Assembly: GCF_027943255.1 (NCBI RefSeq)
Contig: NW_026562179.1
Location: 6,326,501 to 6,390,500 of the forward strand
DNA: 64,000 bases
Reading direction: 5' to 3'
From: Anastrepha obliqua
Taxonomy: Eukaryota; Arthropoda; Insecta; Diptera; Tephritidae
Shown here: positions 25,390-37,163 of the stretch, in pieces
Layout of the letters: every line of letters starts with the position of its first letter
Numbering within the stretch: position 1 is the stretch's first letter
Notes under the pieces: generated by a model
What the model was told of the DNA's origin: nothing
What the model saw: the letters and a program-made list of their open reading frames with translations, nothing else
Databases searched by the model: none
Position numbers and translations under genes: made by a program

Positions 25390-26763
25390 TTGGCAAACGA
25401 ACTGCAAATAACAAACTATACTCTATCGCACCTGGTCACAATTAACAATGGACAAGCAAAAATACACAGAAATAGACTTGACCAATACGCATCATTCCTG
25501 AACAACATACGAACTTTCATGGAGGAAAACATCCCAAAAAGCAATTCCTTTTTCCCATTATTAAACCTTGAATTATCCCAAATTACCAATATCCTCAACG
25601 CAATAGAACCAATCCATAAATTCCGGAATAAAAGATTTATTAATATGCTTGGTACGGCCTGGAAGTATATTGCTGGGACACCGGACCATGATGATTTCGA
25701 AATGGTCAAAGACATTATAGATAAAAATAGCATAAATAACAATAAGCAAGTTTTGATAAATCAGGCATTTAGCGACAGAATAAACAATTTGACAACAATA
25801 ACGAATATGTTAAGTAACGCTATTAGAAAAGATAATAGACTTATAGATGGAATTGCATTACTTTTACAAACAAAAATTAGATTAGTTAAAGATGAACTGA
25901 AAGACGTTAAAAACGCAATACAATGGGCATAAATCAATGTAATAAATTCAAGCCTACTAGATAAAAAAGAAATCGATGTAACTCTTAGCAAGCTTAGAGA
26001 AGAAAACATTTTATTTACTTCAACAGAAGAAGCCCTTAGCTTTGCCGATATTGATATTTTGTATAACGGCACTACTCTACTATATGTTGTTAAAATCCCT
26101 CTCACAAGCAGGGAGAATTATGTTAATATTATTTTGAAACCCGTAAAGAAGGGAAATAAAATAATTAAATTGAAATACAATGAAATTTTAAGAAACGAGG
26201 AAAAACTATTTGGATTACTTGAGAATTGTAATCACATTAATAGAATTAAATTATGTAAGAAAAGTCAATTGACTGACATTTCCAATGAACTTTGCATCCC
26301 CGCGCTCCTTAATGGTTTAAGCTTATCATGTTCAATTTCTGATGGGTACCATATTTCAACAATAGACAAGATTTCAACTGGCATAATACTTTTAAACGAC
26401 TTTAACGGCACCGTCAACAATAAAACGCTTAATGGCACATTCTTACTAAAATTTTCGAATTCAACTGTAAAGATAAATAACCAATTGTACAGAAATTGGG
26501 AAGCACCCCCTATGGAGGTTGCTCCACCGATAGTCCAACCAACGCCTATAGAAAAAGAATTCGTGAAAATACTTTCATTTGAGATGCTAAGTCAATTACA
26601 CGTTAATAACACGGAGAAAATTAAATTGCTCAAGTCGGACTCTACGTTTAATAAATACATAAATATTTCCTTATTTGCTATCATAACAATTTGCCTAATT
26701 TTTCTGAGGTTTTCCTTTAAAAAAAGAGGGAAGTTATTTTTCAAACAACTATTCCGAGTCTAG
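25390..26763 (+). pseudogene. env: env remnant, unit 5
   Basis: Common TAA at 25930-25932. It shares Ala in QYASFL and Phe after RNKR with units 2 and 4, and Leu in EEKLFGLL with unit 6. The membrane anchor is intact. Confidence 0.85.
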
Positions 26764-26871
26764 AACAACCGCGACCCCCAGTAAAGCCTCCATTAAGTCG
26801 AAACTCACAAGTCAAAATTAACGATCTTCCGTACTTTTAACGATTAAGGGCAATCGTTTTTAAGGGGGAAG

Positions 26872-27228
26872 AGTTAACACACAATATATTTTGCCTACCG
26901 TACAATCGTACAATCACCTTTTTACAATTAACTCACTCAGCAGTAGCGCAAACCCTCAAGCGGAAGCGTTTACTGTTTCACAATATCGTTGTCAATTCTT
27001 TTTGCAATAAAATTCTTACTAATTCAAACTTGGGAAAATAAATAATGCTTACGTAGCGTCTGGCTTGAGCAACGTCTTCCTGTAGAATTAAGTTATTCGT
27101 AGGTGTAGAGTTAAGTATTTTTTGTAAAGAATTTGAATTTAATTCGGACAGCTAATAAAAGCGGACGCACCGCACCAATTGCCGTGTTTTTATTTTCATT
27201 GAGGTTTTCCGCGCAAGGAAACCTAACT
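26872..27228 (+). repeat. LTR of unit 5 (357 bp)
   Basis: Same ends as the other array LTRs, but TAGTA is missing after GCACCGCACC. Confidence 0.82.
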
Positions 27229-27588
27229 TACATACATATGTATGCATCAATATATGTATGTAAATATGTCTTTCTAAATGCTCGACAACCGCAGCTGCTG
27301 CAGAGAACGTAAATTCATAGAGAACGCTCAGGAACGAAGGGGCAGGTTAAATGTCAAAACACATCAAAACGAGGGTAGGAAGTTAACAGAAGAGAGTTAA
27401 CATTGCGGAGCGTAGTCAACAGAAATAAATATAGCGTTTGCATTGAAATGTAAAATGCCATGATTTGGTGTTAGGGAAAAGAAAATAACAGAAGACTTGT
27501 ACATTTTTCTTTCATGCCTATTTGCCGTCGGCATTTTGCATGCGCAAATGGATTATTTCTTGTGAGATGAATAAATTAATTCTAAGTA
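27229..27588. repeat. Flank segment of unit 5
   Basis: 360-bp non-viral segment ending in the junction with gag of unit 6. It has a private G-to-C change (GAGAACGCTC). Confidence 0.85.
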
Positions 27589-28465
27589 CGCCGTTGGACT
27601 GGACAGCCATCGCCAAATGCCTTAGACTGCATTACGCAGATAAGAGAGATGTGTCAACATTGGAATATCAGATGACAGGACTCGTTCAAGGCAACTCTAC
27701 AGTACAACAATTCTATCAGGCAGTGTACTCTCATTTATCCCTTATCCTCAACAAACTAGGTAGTCTGGACATAGGAAAAGAAGCCTTGAGCTTACTTACC
27801 CAGAGGAAAGGCCCTTGATACGTTTATCAGAGGTCTCAACGGAGATTTATCGAGACTGCTAGGTATGAGAGAGCCTGCGGACCTCCCGCAAGCTCTACAT
27901 TTGTGTCTCAAACTAGAGAATCAGAAATTTCGAACTCATTATGCTCAAAATCAAAACGACTTACCACTAGGGAAGCAGTCTTACTATTCACCACCACCTT
28001 TGCCACAGAGAGGCCCCCATAATCAAAGACAAAGACAGACTTTTTACCCCCAATTAGCTCACGTACCTAGATTCCAAATTAACCCAAGATTTTTTAATTA
28101 CGAGCAAGTACCAACAAATAGCAACCAGCCAAGACAACCCCCACCTAGACCCATAGCACTCAAACCACTACCACTGCCAGAGCCGATGGATATCGACCGA
28201 AGCATCCGCTCCCAACAAATAAATTACGCGAACAGACCTCAGGCAAATCAATTCCTGGGAAAAAGACCACCCCAACCATCCTCTCAAAGGAATATCCTAA
28301 CAGCCTAACAAAACCGAACGCGTATTTCACATTGACGCAGACAGCGAAGACACTTACGAAGGAAATGACGATCACGACCAGACATTGACAGAAAACGTCG
28401 ATTCCATAGAATCAGAAAACAGGGACGAAGAATTGCTATTAAGCGACGTACATTTTTTAGGATAA
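27540..28465 (+). pseudogene. gag: Chimeric flank-gag ORF and gag, unit 6
   Basis: The flank ATG at 27540 reads into gag to a TGA at 27816-27818. The true gag frame is 27865-28308, cut short by the 4-bp insertion seen in units 1 and 3. Confidence 0.8.
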
Positions 28466-28507
28466 CCAGCTCTTCGCTACCATACTTCGAATGTAGAACG
28501 AAGAGCG

Positions 28508-31500
28508 GACACAGCCTCCAGTAAAAACTATGTCCAACCGAGGCTAGTAAAAAAAGAAATACCTAACGACACCCCATTCTTCGCAAAATCAGTTGCAGGA
28601 GGCATAAAAATTCAATCGAATACTTATGTTAACTTATTCAATTTAGACGACAAGCTCAAATTTTACGTCATGCCTACCCTAAAATCTTTCCATGCAATAC
28701 TGGGAAACGACAGCTTGAGAGACCTGAATGCAGTCATTTTTACTGACAAAAACCTCATGGTTATCCGCGACAAAATCAAAATTCAACTTAAGCAACTTAG
28801 TAGCCAAAGTATAAACTCTATCGGACTACAAGACGAGCACTTGACTGATTACCAAATGGAAACTGTATACACTTTAGTAAAGAAATTTCCGAACCTCTTT
28901 TCGGAACCCGACGAAAAACTAACTTACACGACAAAAATCACTGGAGAAATACGAACTACTACGGACACTCCGGTTTATAGTAAATTTTACCCATATCCAG
29001 CTTCGCTCAAAAGTGAGGTAGAAAAACAAATCAGTAAACTTCTAAGTGATGGAATAATACGACCATCACGATCACCGTATAATTCCCCAATTTGGAATGT
29101 GAATAAGAAACCAGATTCACAGGGGAATAAGCAGTATAGAATGGTGATCGACTATAGAACATTAAATTCACTGGCAATACCAGACAGATATCCTATCCCA
29201 GAGATAGCAGACGTCCTGTCTCAACTATGCAATAGCAAGGTATTCTCACTGGTCGATCTCAAAAGTGGATTCCATCAAATTCCACTTAGAGTCTCGGACG
29301 TAGAGAAAACCGCATTTTTCATAAACAATGGAAAATACGAGTTTACCCGTCTGCCATTTGGCTTGAAGAACGCACCCGCGGTATTCCAGCGTGCGTTGGA
29401 CGACATCCTTCATGATTTTATTGGAAAGATATGTTACGTCTATATAGACGACATCATCATTTACAGTATGTCAGAAGAAGAGCATGTACGTCACATCGAA
29501 AGTATTTTCAAAACATTAGAAAACGCCAATATGAAGGTACAACTCGACAAGTGCCATTTCTTCAAACAGGAAGTGGAATTTTTCGGGTTTGTAATATCAC
29601 AAACCGGCATAAAAACTAATCCAAAGAAAGTAGAGGCGATAGTTAATTTTCCTGTACCAAAAACTTTGAAAAACTTAAGATCGTTCCTTGGCCTCTCCGG
29701 CTACTATCGTCGGTTCATAAGAGACTACGCTAAATTGGCCAAACCTTTAACAACAATGCTAAGAGGCGAAGAGGGCCATGTGTCAAAACGTCAATCCTCT
29801 AAAATTGCGATAAACCTCGATAGCTCAGCAAACGAGGCTTTTAACAAAATAAAAAACTCCCTAGTCTCAAAAGACATTTTATTATCCTACCCTGACTACG
29901 ACAAAGAATTCGAACTCACGACGGCCGCATCGGATTTCGCGCTTGGAGCTGTCCTTTCCCAAAAGGATAAGCCATAACTTTTATTTCTCGGACATTGAAT
30001 AAAGCGGAGGAGCACTACGCGGCAAATGAGAAGGAGATGCTCGCAATCATCTGGGCCCTAAACTCTCTTCGAAATTACTTGTATGGCTCCGCCAAAGTAA
30101 AGATCTATACAGACCATCAACCGCTTACTTATGCGCTCAGCCATAAGAACAATAACAGCAAAATGAAGCGCTGGAAGACTATAATCGAGGAGTATAACTA
30201 TGAGCTTCATTACAAGCCAGGAAAAAGTAATGTTGTGGCCGACGCCCTGTCAAGAATTCCATTAGAATCGGGAGTCCATACTATGTCAGAAATGACTAAA
30301 AGTGACAGCAGTTCAGGACAAAACCTTATCTGCAGCGTCGAAACCCCATTGAACGTCTTCAAGAACCAAATAATTCCAAACATAGATCCAACATCGGCAT
30401 ATGAATTCCAAATCGTTTTCCCTACAATTCACTGGCATACTATTACAGAAAATGAGTTCACCTCCAAGAAACTCGTTTCACTTCTAAAAAAATATTTAAA
30501 TCCGTCGGTGATAAACGGCATCAAAGCTCCAGAGTCCCTGATGGGAAAGATTCAAGAGATTTTCCCAGATAATTTTGCAAAATATAAAGTTAGGTTTACA
30601 CAATTATTAGTAGAAGATATTAAAAATGAAAAGCAGAAGGAGGGAATTATTATAGAAACACACACAAGAGCACATCGCAACGCTAAGGAAAACAAAGTCC
30701 AAATTCTGGAAAAGTATTATTTTTCCAGCATGAATAATAAAATTAATAGAATCGTAAAACAATGCTCAATCTGCAAACTTAACAAGTACGACCGGCAACC
30801 AATAAGACCAGAACTGAGAAAAACCCCCATACTAACCTTTCTGGATCAAATACTTCACATAGATATCTATAGAACTGAAAACAAACTGGTATTAACGGCA
30901 ATCGATAAGTTCTCGAAATATGCCCAAGGACGAATTATAAACTCTAGAGCCATAGAAGACATTAAGGAACCCCTTCGAGAAATCCTCTTCCTATTCGGAG
31001 TACCGGAAATGATAATATTCGATAATGAAAAATCCTTTAATTCCGCAGCAATCAAATTCATGCTAAAAGATCAATTAGGTATAAAAATATTCACATCGCC
31101 GTCATATACGAGCTCTGTGAATGGCTAGGTGGAACGGTTCCATTCCACTCGTACAGAGATCATGCGCTGTCTCAAAGCCGAAGTCACTTATAAAATATTT
31201 TCTGAACTCTTAGAAAGAGCGTTATATGAATACAACTTTACAATTCATAGCACAACAAGAAAGAAGCCTTTAGACTTATTTTTCGGACGAAAAATTAATA
31301 CTGATCCGAAAACACTCGAGAAAGTACGACGGACTAACGTACAGAGACTCATAGACAAACAAAATAATGACGTAGATAACCACAATAAAAATCGCCAACC
31401 ATCTCGAAAATATAACCAGGGAGATATCATATATGTTAGAATAAATAAACGTTTAGGAACGAAGCTTACCCCGAAATTTAAAAAAGAAATTGTGAAAGAG

Positions 31501-31566
31501 GACAAGTCAACAACTGTCCTCACAGAAACAGGAAAAATTGTTCACAAGAGCAATATCAGAAGCTAA
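28508..31566 (+). pseudogene. pol: pol of unit 6: protease, complete RT, RNase H, integrase (broken)
   Basis: The most complete pol in the array. Protease begins at the DTAS motif (28508), its upstream end lost in a 24-bp deletion. RT is continuous and shows DLKSGFHQI, LPFGLKNAP and the catalytic YIDD (about 29439-29450), then the RNase H start (TTAASDFALGAVLSQ). A missing C near 29972 shifts the frame. RNase H (DHQPLTYAL) and integrase continue in one frame, 29995-31128, with zinc finger HTRAH...CSICKLNK and both Asp residues. The common amber at 31126-31128 precedes the catalytic Glu. RT changes at conserved positions (IWNVNKK, LAIP) suggest decay. Confidence 0.9.
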
Positions 31567-31609
31567 ATAACCATTAATCTTTTATAGATCACTCTTCATC
31601 ACCAGCATA

Positions 31610-33007
31610 TTGGCAAACGAACTGCAAATAACAAACTATACTCTATCGCACCTGGTCACAATTAACAATGGACAAGCAAAAATACAAGACGGGACATTTA
31701 AAATAATTCATGCCACAAGACTTGACCAATACGCATCATTCCTGAACAACATACGAACTTTCATGGAGGAAAACATCCCAAAAAGCAATTCCTTTTTCCC
31801 ACTATTAAACCTTGAATTATCCCAAATTACCAATATCCTCAACGCAATAGAACCAATCCATAAATTCCGGAATAAAAGATCTATTAATATGCTTGGTACG
31901 GAATGGAAGTATATTGCTGGGACACCGGACCATGATGATTTCGAAATGGTCAAAGACATTATAGATAAAAATAGCATAAATAACAATAAGCAAGTTTTGA
32001 TAAATCAGACATTTAGCGACAGAATAAACAATTTGACAACAATAACGAATATGTTAAGTAACGCTATTAGAAAAGATAATAGACTTATAGATGGAATTGC
32101 ATTACTTTTACAAACAAAAATTAGATTAGTTAAAGATGAACTGAAAGACGTTAAAAACGCAATACAATGGGCATAAATCAATGTAATAAATTCAAGCCTA
32201 CTAGATAAAAAAGAAATCGATGTAACTCTTAGCAAGCTTAGAGAAGAAAACATTTTATTTACTTCAACAGAAGAAGCCCTTAGCTTTGCCGATATTGATA
32301 TTTTGTATAACGGCACTACTCTACTATATGTTGTTAAAATCCCTCTCACAAGCAGGGAGAATTATGTTAATATTATTTTGAAACCCGTAAAGAAGGGAAA
32401 TAAAATAATTAAATTGAAATACAATGAAATTTTAAGAAACGAGGAAAAACTATTTGGATTACTTGAGAATTGTAATCACATTAATAGAATTAAATTATGT
32501 AAGAAAAGTCAATTGACTGACATTTCCAATGAACTTTGCATCCCCGCGCTCCTTAATGGTTTAAGCTTATCATGTTCAATTTCTGATGGGTACCATATTT
32601 CAACAATAGACAAGATTTCAACTGGCATAATACTTTTAAACGACTTTAACGGCACCGTCAACAATAAAACGCTTAATGGCACATTCTTACTAAAATTTTC
32701 GAATTCAACTGTAAAGATAAATAACCAATTGTACAGAAATTGGGAAGCACCCCCTATGGAGGTTGCTCCACCGATAGTCCAACCAACGCCTATAGAAAAA
32801 GAATTCGTGAAAATACTTTCATTTGAGATGCTAAGTCAATTACACGTTAATAACACGGAGAAAATTAAATTGCTCAAGTCGGACTCTACGTTTAATAAAT
32901 ATATAAATATTTCCTTATTTGCTATCATAACAATTTGCCTAATTTTTCTGAGGTTTTCCTTTAAAAAAAGAGGGAAGTTATTTTTCAAACAACTATTCCG
33001 AGTCTAG
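31610..33007 (+). pseudogene. env: env remnant, unit 6
   Basis: Has eight more codons than units 1-5 in the N-terminal part (segment IQDGTFKIIHATRLDQ around 31684-31731), probably the ancestral form. Furin-like RNKR, GTPDHDD region and C-terminal anchor are present. The common TAA is at 32174-32176. Confidence 0.86.
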
Positions 33008-33115
33008 AACAACCGCGACCCCCAGTAAAGCCTCCATTAAGTCGAAACTCACAAGTCAAAATTAACGATCTTCCGTACTTTTAACGATTAAGGACAATCG
33101 TTTTTAAGGGGGAAG

Positions 33116-33477
33116 AGTTAACACACAATATATTTTGCCTACCGTACAATCGTACAATCACCTTTTTACAATTAACTCACTCAGCAGTAGCGCAAACCCT
33201 CAAGCGGAAGCGTTTACTGTTTCACAATATCGTTGTCAATTCTTTTTGCAATAAAATTCTTACTAATTCAAACTTGGGAAAATAAATAATGCTTACGTAG
33301 CGTCTGGCTTGAGCAACGTCTTCCTGTAGAATTAAGTTATTCGTAGGTGTAGAGTTAAGTATTTTTTGTAAAGAATTTGAGTTTAATTCGGACAGCTAAT
33401 AAAAGCGGACGCACCGCACCTAGTAAATTGCCGTGTTTTTATTTTCATTGAGGTTTTCCGCGCAAGGAAACCTAATT
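33116..33477 (+). repeat. LTR of unit 6
   Basis: 362 bp with AGTTAACACA start. The end reads CCTAATT, a C-to-T change compared with the others. It is followed by TACATACATATGTG. Confidence 0.8.
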
Positions 33478-34259
33478 TACATACATATGTGTGCATCAAT
33501 ATATGTATGTAAATATGTCTTTCTAAATGCTCGACAACCGCAGCTGCTGCAGAGAACGTAAATTCATAGAGAAGGCTCAGGAACGAAGGGGCAGGTTAAA
33601 TGTCAAAACACATCAAAACGAGGGTAGGAAGTTAACAGAAGAGAGTTAACATTGCGGAGCGTAGTCAACAGAAATAAATATAGCGTTTGCATTGAAATGT
33701 AAAATGCCATGATTTGGTGTTAGGGAAAAGAAAATAACAGAAGACTTGTACATTTTTCTTTCATGCCTATTTGCCGTCGGCATTTTGCATGCGCAAATGG
33801 ATTATTTCTTGTGAGATGAATAAATTAATTCTAAGTATATGCATGCATGAATGTGAAATTTTAAGTATCTAATTAACTAAATTGTATTGATATTAAGTGC
33901 ATTATCAAAATAATTTCAAAATATTCACATAAAAAATTGGCTTTGTAAACCATTCATTTGCATCAACGGTTATTATTCAACAATATGTGTCCTTTTTAAA
34001 TTTTTATGTCCATATGTATGTATATTCATATACTAAATAGATATAACATCTACCATCCATATTCATGTGGGCAGAAAAAAATCTTGACCTGCCTCAAAAC
34101 ACAGCTCATACATATGTATCTACATATAAAAAATTCAAAAGCAAATAGACAAACGTATGCAAACATATTCCTAACATACATATGCAAAAAAACTCATCTA
34201 AACGGTATTCGCGTACATATACATATGTATGTATATATGCATATATGAATACATATGTA
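33478..34259. repeat. Flank of unit 6 continuing beyond the array
   Basis: 33478-33837 is the flank found in every unit. From 33838 it continues into DNA not repeated in the array but matching 60308-60600 (ATGCATGCATGAATGTGAA, then the segment with CATCCATATTCATGTGGGC). This shows the duplication breakpoint lies at 33837, inside a dispersed repeat. No gene is seen here. The stretch ends with TGTA, the target duplication of element A. Confidence 0.85.
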
Positions 34260-34732
34260 AATTAAAGTTATAACGCGGGTGAGCGTTAAAAAAATAAAAC
34301 AACACGATTGCTTTCAAAGTCAAACTTGAAGTGAATCTTTTATTCTTATGTTATTTTTTTTATACCAAATTTTTGCTTACTCTATACTTAACAAATAATT
34401 GTTTGTGTTTACAATAAATCTTTCACTACTGGATGAGCTTATTTCACCATCCTCTAATTTGTGCTTATGCTAGCTTTAAAAGTACTTGACAAATAATTGT
34501 TTATGTTTATAAATTTGTGCTTATGCTGTGCTTATGCTAGCTTTAAAAAGTATTGCTTATTGTAACTCTATCCTTAACAAATAATTGTTTATATTTACAG
34601 TAAATATTTCACTATTGGATGAGCTTATTTCATCATCCAATTAGTGCTTATGCAAGCTTTAAGAAGTATTGCTTACTCTAAGTTTTTGTATATATTTGCC
34701 GTTATGCGGCTTACCAGAGTAGGGTATTAACT
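34260..34732 (-). repeat. 3' LTR of element A (473 bp)
   Basis: Read on the - strand it starts AGTTAATACC and ends ACTTTAATT. It is 56 bp shorter than the 5' LTR because it has one copy fewer of an internal tandem repeat containing GCTAGCTTTAAAAGTACTTG. Otherwise it is very similar. Confidence 0.92.
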
Positions 34733-34742
34733 CCCCCTCCTC
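34733..34742 (-). other. Polypurine tract of element A
   Basis: On the - strand AGGAGGGGG directly precedes the LTR start AGTTAATACC, the expected plus-strand primer site. Confidence 0.8.
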
Positions 34743-34803
34743 TAAATCGAAGCGTCCCGTCTTCGAATATATATCGGTGATATTCTGAATCGTCAAATCA
34801 ATA

Positions 34804-36193
34804 TCACTCATTAACATTTCTTTTATATTTTTTGCTTCTTAATGCTTTGTTGACATATATTTTCTTTATTAATTTATAAATTATATAAAAAGACAATGAC
34901 ACTATCAATACTGTGGTAAGTGACCACCAAATCGGTTTTCCTTGAATTTCCTGTTTTATTTTATTTAATACATTCGAATTTTCAAATTTTAAGTATTCAT
35001 TTGTAGATTCAACATACTCAGTTATTTCAAGGTTATTAATATAATTAATTTTTACATAATTCCAAATTTTTTCATCAATATTTTCATATGTAACATTATC
35101 AATTATAGTATAATTCTTAAAAACTATTAAATAAACTCCATCTAATGTGCGTTCATCAATTACATGCGTTCCAGAAACTAATATGGCCCCCTGTTTTATT
35201 TCTTCTATTTCTTTATTTTTCTCTTTTAATTTTTTGCATTTGGTTCTTGCTTTATTCAAAATTTTCGACAAACAAAATTTCCTTTCTTCAATTTTACAGT
35301 ATGTATTTATTATTTCTTCTTTACATTCTTTTACATTTACATAATCATTTCCACACTTCGCTATTTTATCCTCAATTTACCATCTCTCTGCGCTATAGCC
35401 CGAACTTTATAAAATTTACAATCATACAATACCTTTGGATATTTGAATTACTTTAAACTGTGAATCATCTATTAAATCTGTAATCGTTATTCGCCCGTGT
35501 TCATGTCGTGTTATATTTCTTATCTCATCAATGTGCAGAAAAGCTGGATTCAAAATTCCTACCTTTGCCAAAGTTATAGTTTGTATAATATTAAATTCTG
35601 TAATTCATTAATGATATAACTATTCCTACGCTTACTCATCATTCTAATATGTGCATTTCCTTGTAATTCTTTAACCCTCTTAGTGAAATGCGTAATAGCT
35701 TTAAACATCTGTGAATTTGTATATTGTATATTGTATATATTGTATATTGTTTATTACTATTTTCCACTAATTCATTTAATTTATTAGTTATTAATACTAA
35801 ATCATCATGATCCGGTGTTCCTGCTATCCATTTCCACAATATTCCCAACTCATTAATACCTCTTGTAAATCTATGATCCTTTTCCTGCAATTGCTCTATT
35901 AATGTCTCCATTAATTCTATTTCCAATTCGTATTCAATTTCATTTACGTCAAAATCCGTACGCATTGTCTTACTTCCATTTACATGAATATATTCATTCC
36001 TATTGTACATTTGTTGTTTCATTTCTTCCAATAAACTCGCAAAATAAGTTATATTTGCAATGTGAAAAATATCCCCATAATCTTCATATAACAAAATATC
36101 TCCGTCTTCTATTAAAACATAGTCTTCCCTTGTATAATCAATAATGTCCGTCATCCCGAAAGATATGAATGCTGCAAATAGCACCAATCTCAT
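34804..36193 (-). pseudogene. env: env of element A (frameshifted)
   Basis: An ATG at 36193 opens 184 codons with a hydrophobic signal-like start (MRLVLFAAFISFG). A basic RFTR cleavage-like site follows about 110 codons in, then GILWKWIAGTPDHDD, the errantivirus Env signature. The frame is lost near 35720 in a short repeat of TATATTGTATATTG, probably replication slippage. Fragments continue in other frames to an open C-terminal part (35271-34804) with a membrane segment after KPIWWSLTTVLIVSL and a Lys-rich tail. Not functional as it stands. Confidence 0.85.
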
Positions 36194-36203
36194 TCTGTAA
36201 ATA

Positions 36204-37163
36204 TTAAGATTTAATATTATCCTTGTGAATTATTCTGTCAAGTTTCTGAATTATTATTTTATTTCCCTTATATTCTTTTACTTTTTGTCTCCTATATTTC
36301 GGTCTTAATTTATTCCTTTCACCTATAACTTTCTCATATACTGTCTGACATGGAGTATAATTTTTTTCTTTTCGTCTTTTATTATGTACCTTCAACATAA
36401 CTTCCTGTGCCGATTTTAATTTATCTTTTATATTTTCATGTGGTTTTTTATTGTAAAGCACCTCATACGGGTTTTCTTTAATTGTCGAATGAATAGTTTT
36501 ATTGTATTGCTGAGCTGCTCTAATAATGGATTCTAAATCACTTATTAAATTCAATTCCTCCTTTAAACATCTTCCTATTTCAATGAGAGTAGAATGCACT
36601 CTTTCTACCTGACCATTAGTTACTGAATGTCTTGGATCGCAATAATATATTTCAATATTACATCTATTAGCAAATGATCTAAATTGAGCTGATGCAAAAC
36701 TTGGTTCATTGTCTACTGTAATTCTCTTTACTTCCGGAAATACCTGTAAAGCTTCCAAAATCTTTTCGATTAAATTTGTCTTATCTTCAATATGCTTAAC
36801 TATCAAGAACTTAGAATAAGAGTCAATCAAAGTTAAAAACTTTAGTTTTTGAGCGTAAAAAATGTCAATATGAATTTGTTCACCTTCTTTCTCTGGAATT
36901 GGTGCCCTTCCAATTGGTACCTTTTTGGGTTGTCTATCGTATTTATTCTTATTACATATCTGACAATTTCTAACATATTGCTTGAATTGCTTCACCATTT
37001 GGGGCCAATAGTATTGATCCCTGATCTGTGCCAAATTTTCCCTATAATTTCTATGTGCTCTACCATGTGTTTGCTCTATAATATTACCCTGGTCCTCTCT
37101 ATTCGTGACATCAATTGGAAAACTGTGTATTCGCAAATGAATCCTCCGATTCTGAAATTTCAT
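36204..37163 (-). pseudogene. pol: Integrase part of element A pol
   Basis: About 319 codons. The zinc-binding HHCC region (HGRAH...CQICNKNK) is followed by the catalytic core with Asp in IDIFYAQ, Asp in TVDNEPS and Glu in QVERVHS, then a basic C-terminal domain. The domain is complete, but it lies in a different frame from RT-RNase H and overlaps it by about 50 bases, so one small indel near 37111-37163 separates it from the rest of pol. It ends 11 bases before the env ATG. Confidence 0.88.

Larger units (their letters stand above)
22010..27588 (+). mobile_element. Tandem array unit 5 (5579 bp), mosaic
   Basis: This unit mixes the two classes. Its gag start carries the TGA variant of units 3 and 6, its gag tail and most of pol match units 2 and 4, its env mixes both (Leu in EEKLFGLL as in unit 6), and its flank matches units 1 and 3. 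A 5-bp deletion in the LTR (about 27176) is private. The pattern fits gene conversion or unequal crossing over between units. Confidence 0.9.
27589..33837 (+). mobile_element. Tandem array unit 6 (right end, 6249 bp, RT core retained)
   Basis: Last unit. It has the same abrupt gag start as the others, but on its right the flank continues without a junction past AAGTA (33833-33837). It lacks the 637-bp RT deletion, the 25-bp deletion before integrase and the env change of units 1-5, so it is closest to the founder. It has its own damage: a 24-bp deletion at the gag/protease boundary and a one-base loss in RNase H. Confidence 0.93.

Noticed and set aside
34006..34248. 80-codon frame rich in His, Tyr and Ile
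   Set aside because: It lies in the simple TATGTA-rich flank repeat and has no recognisable domain.
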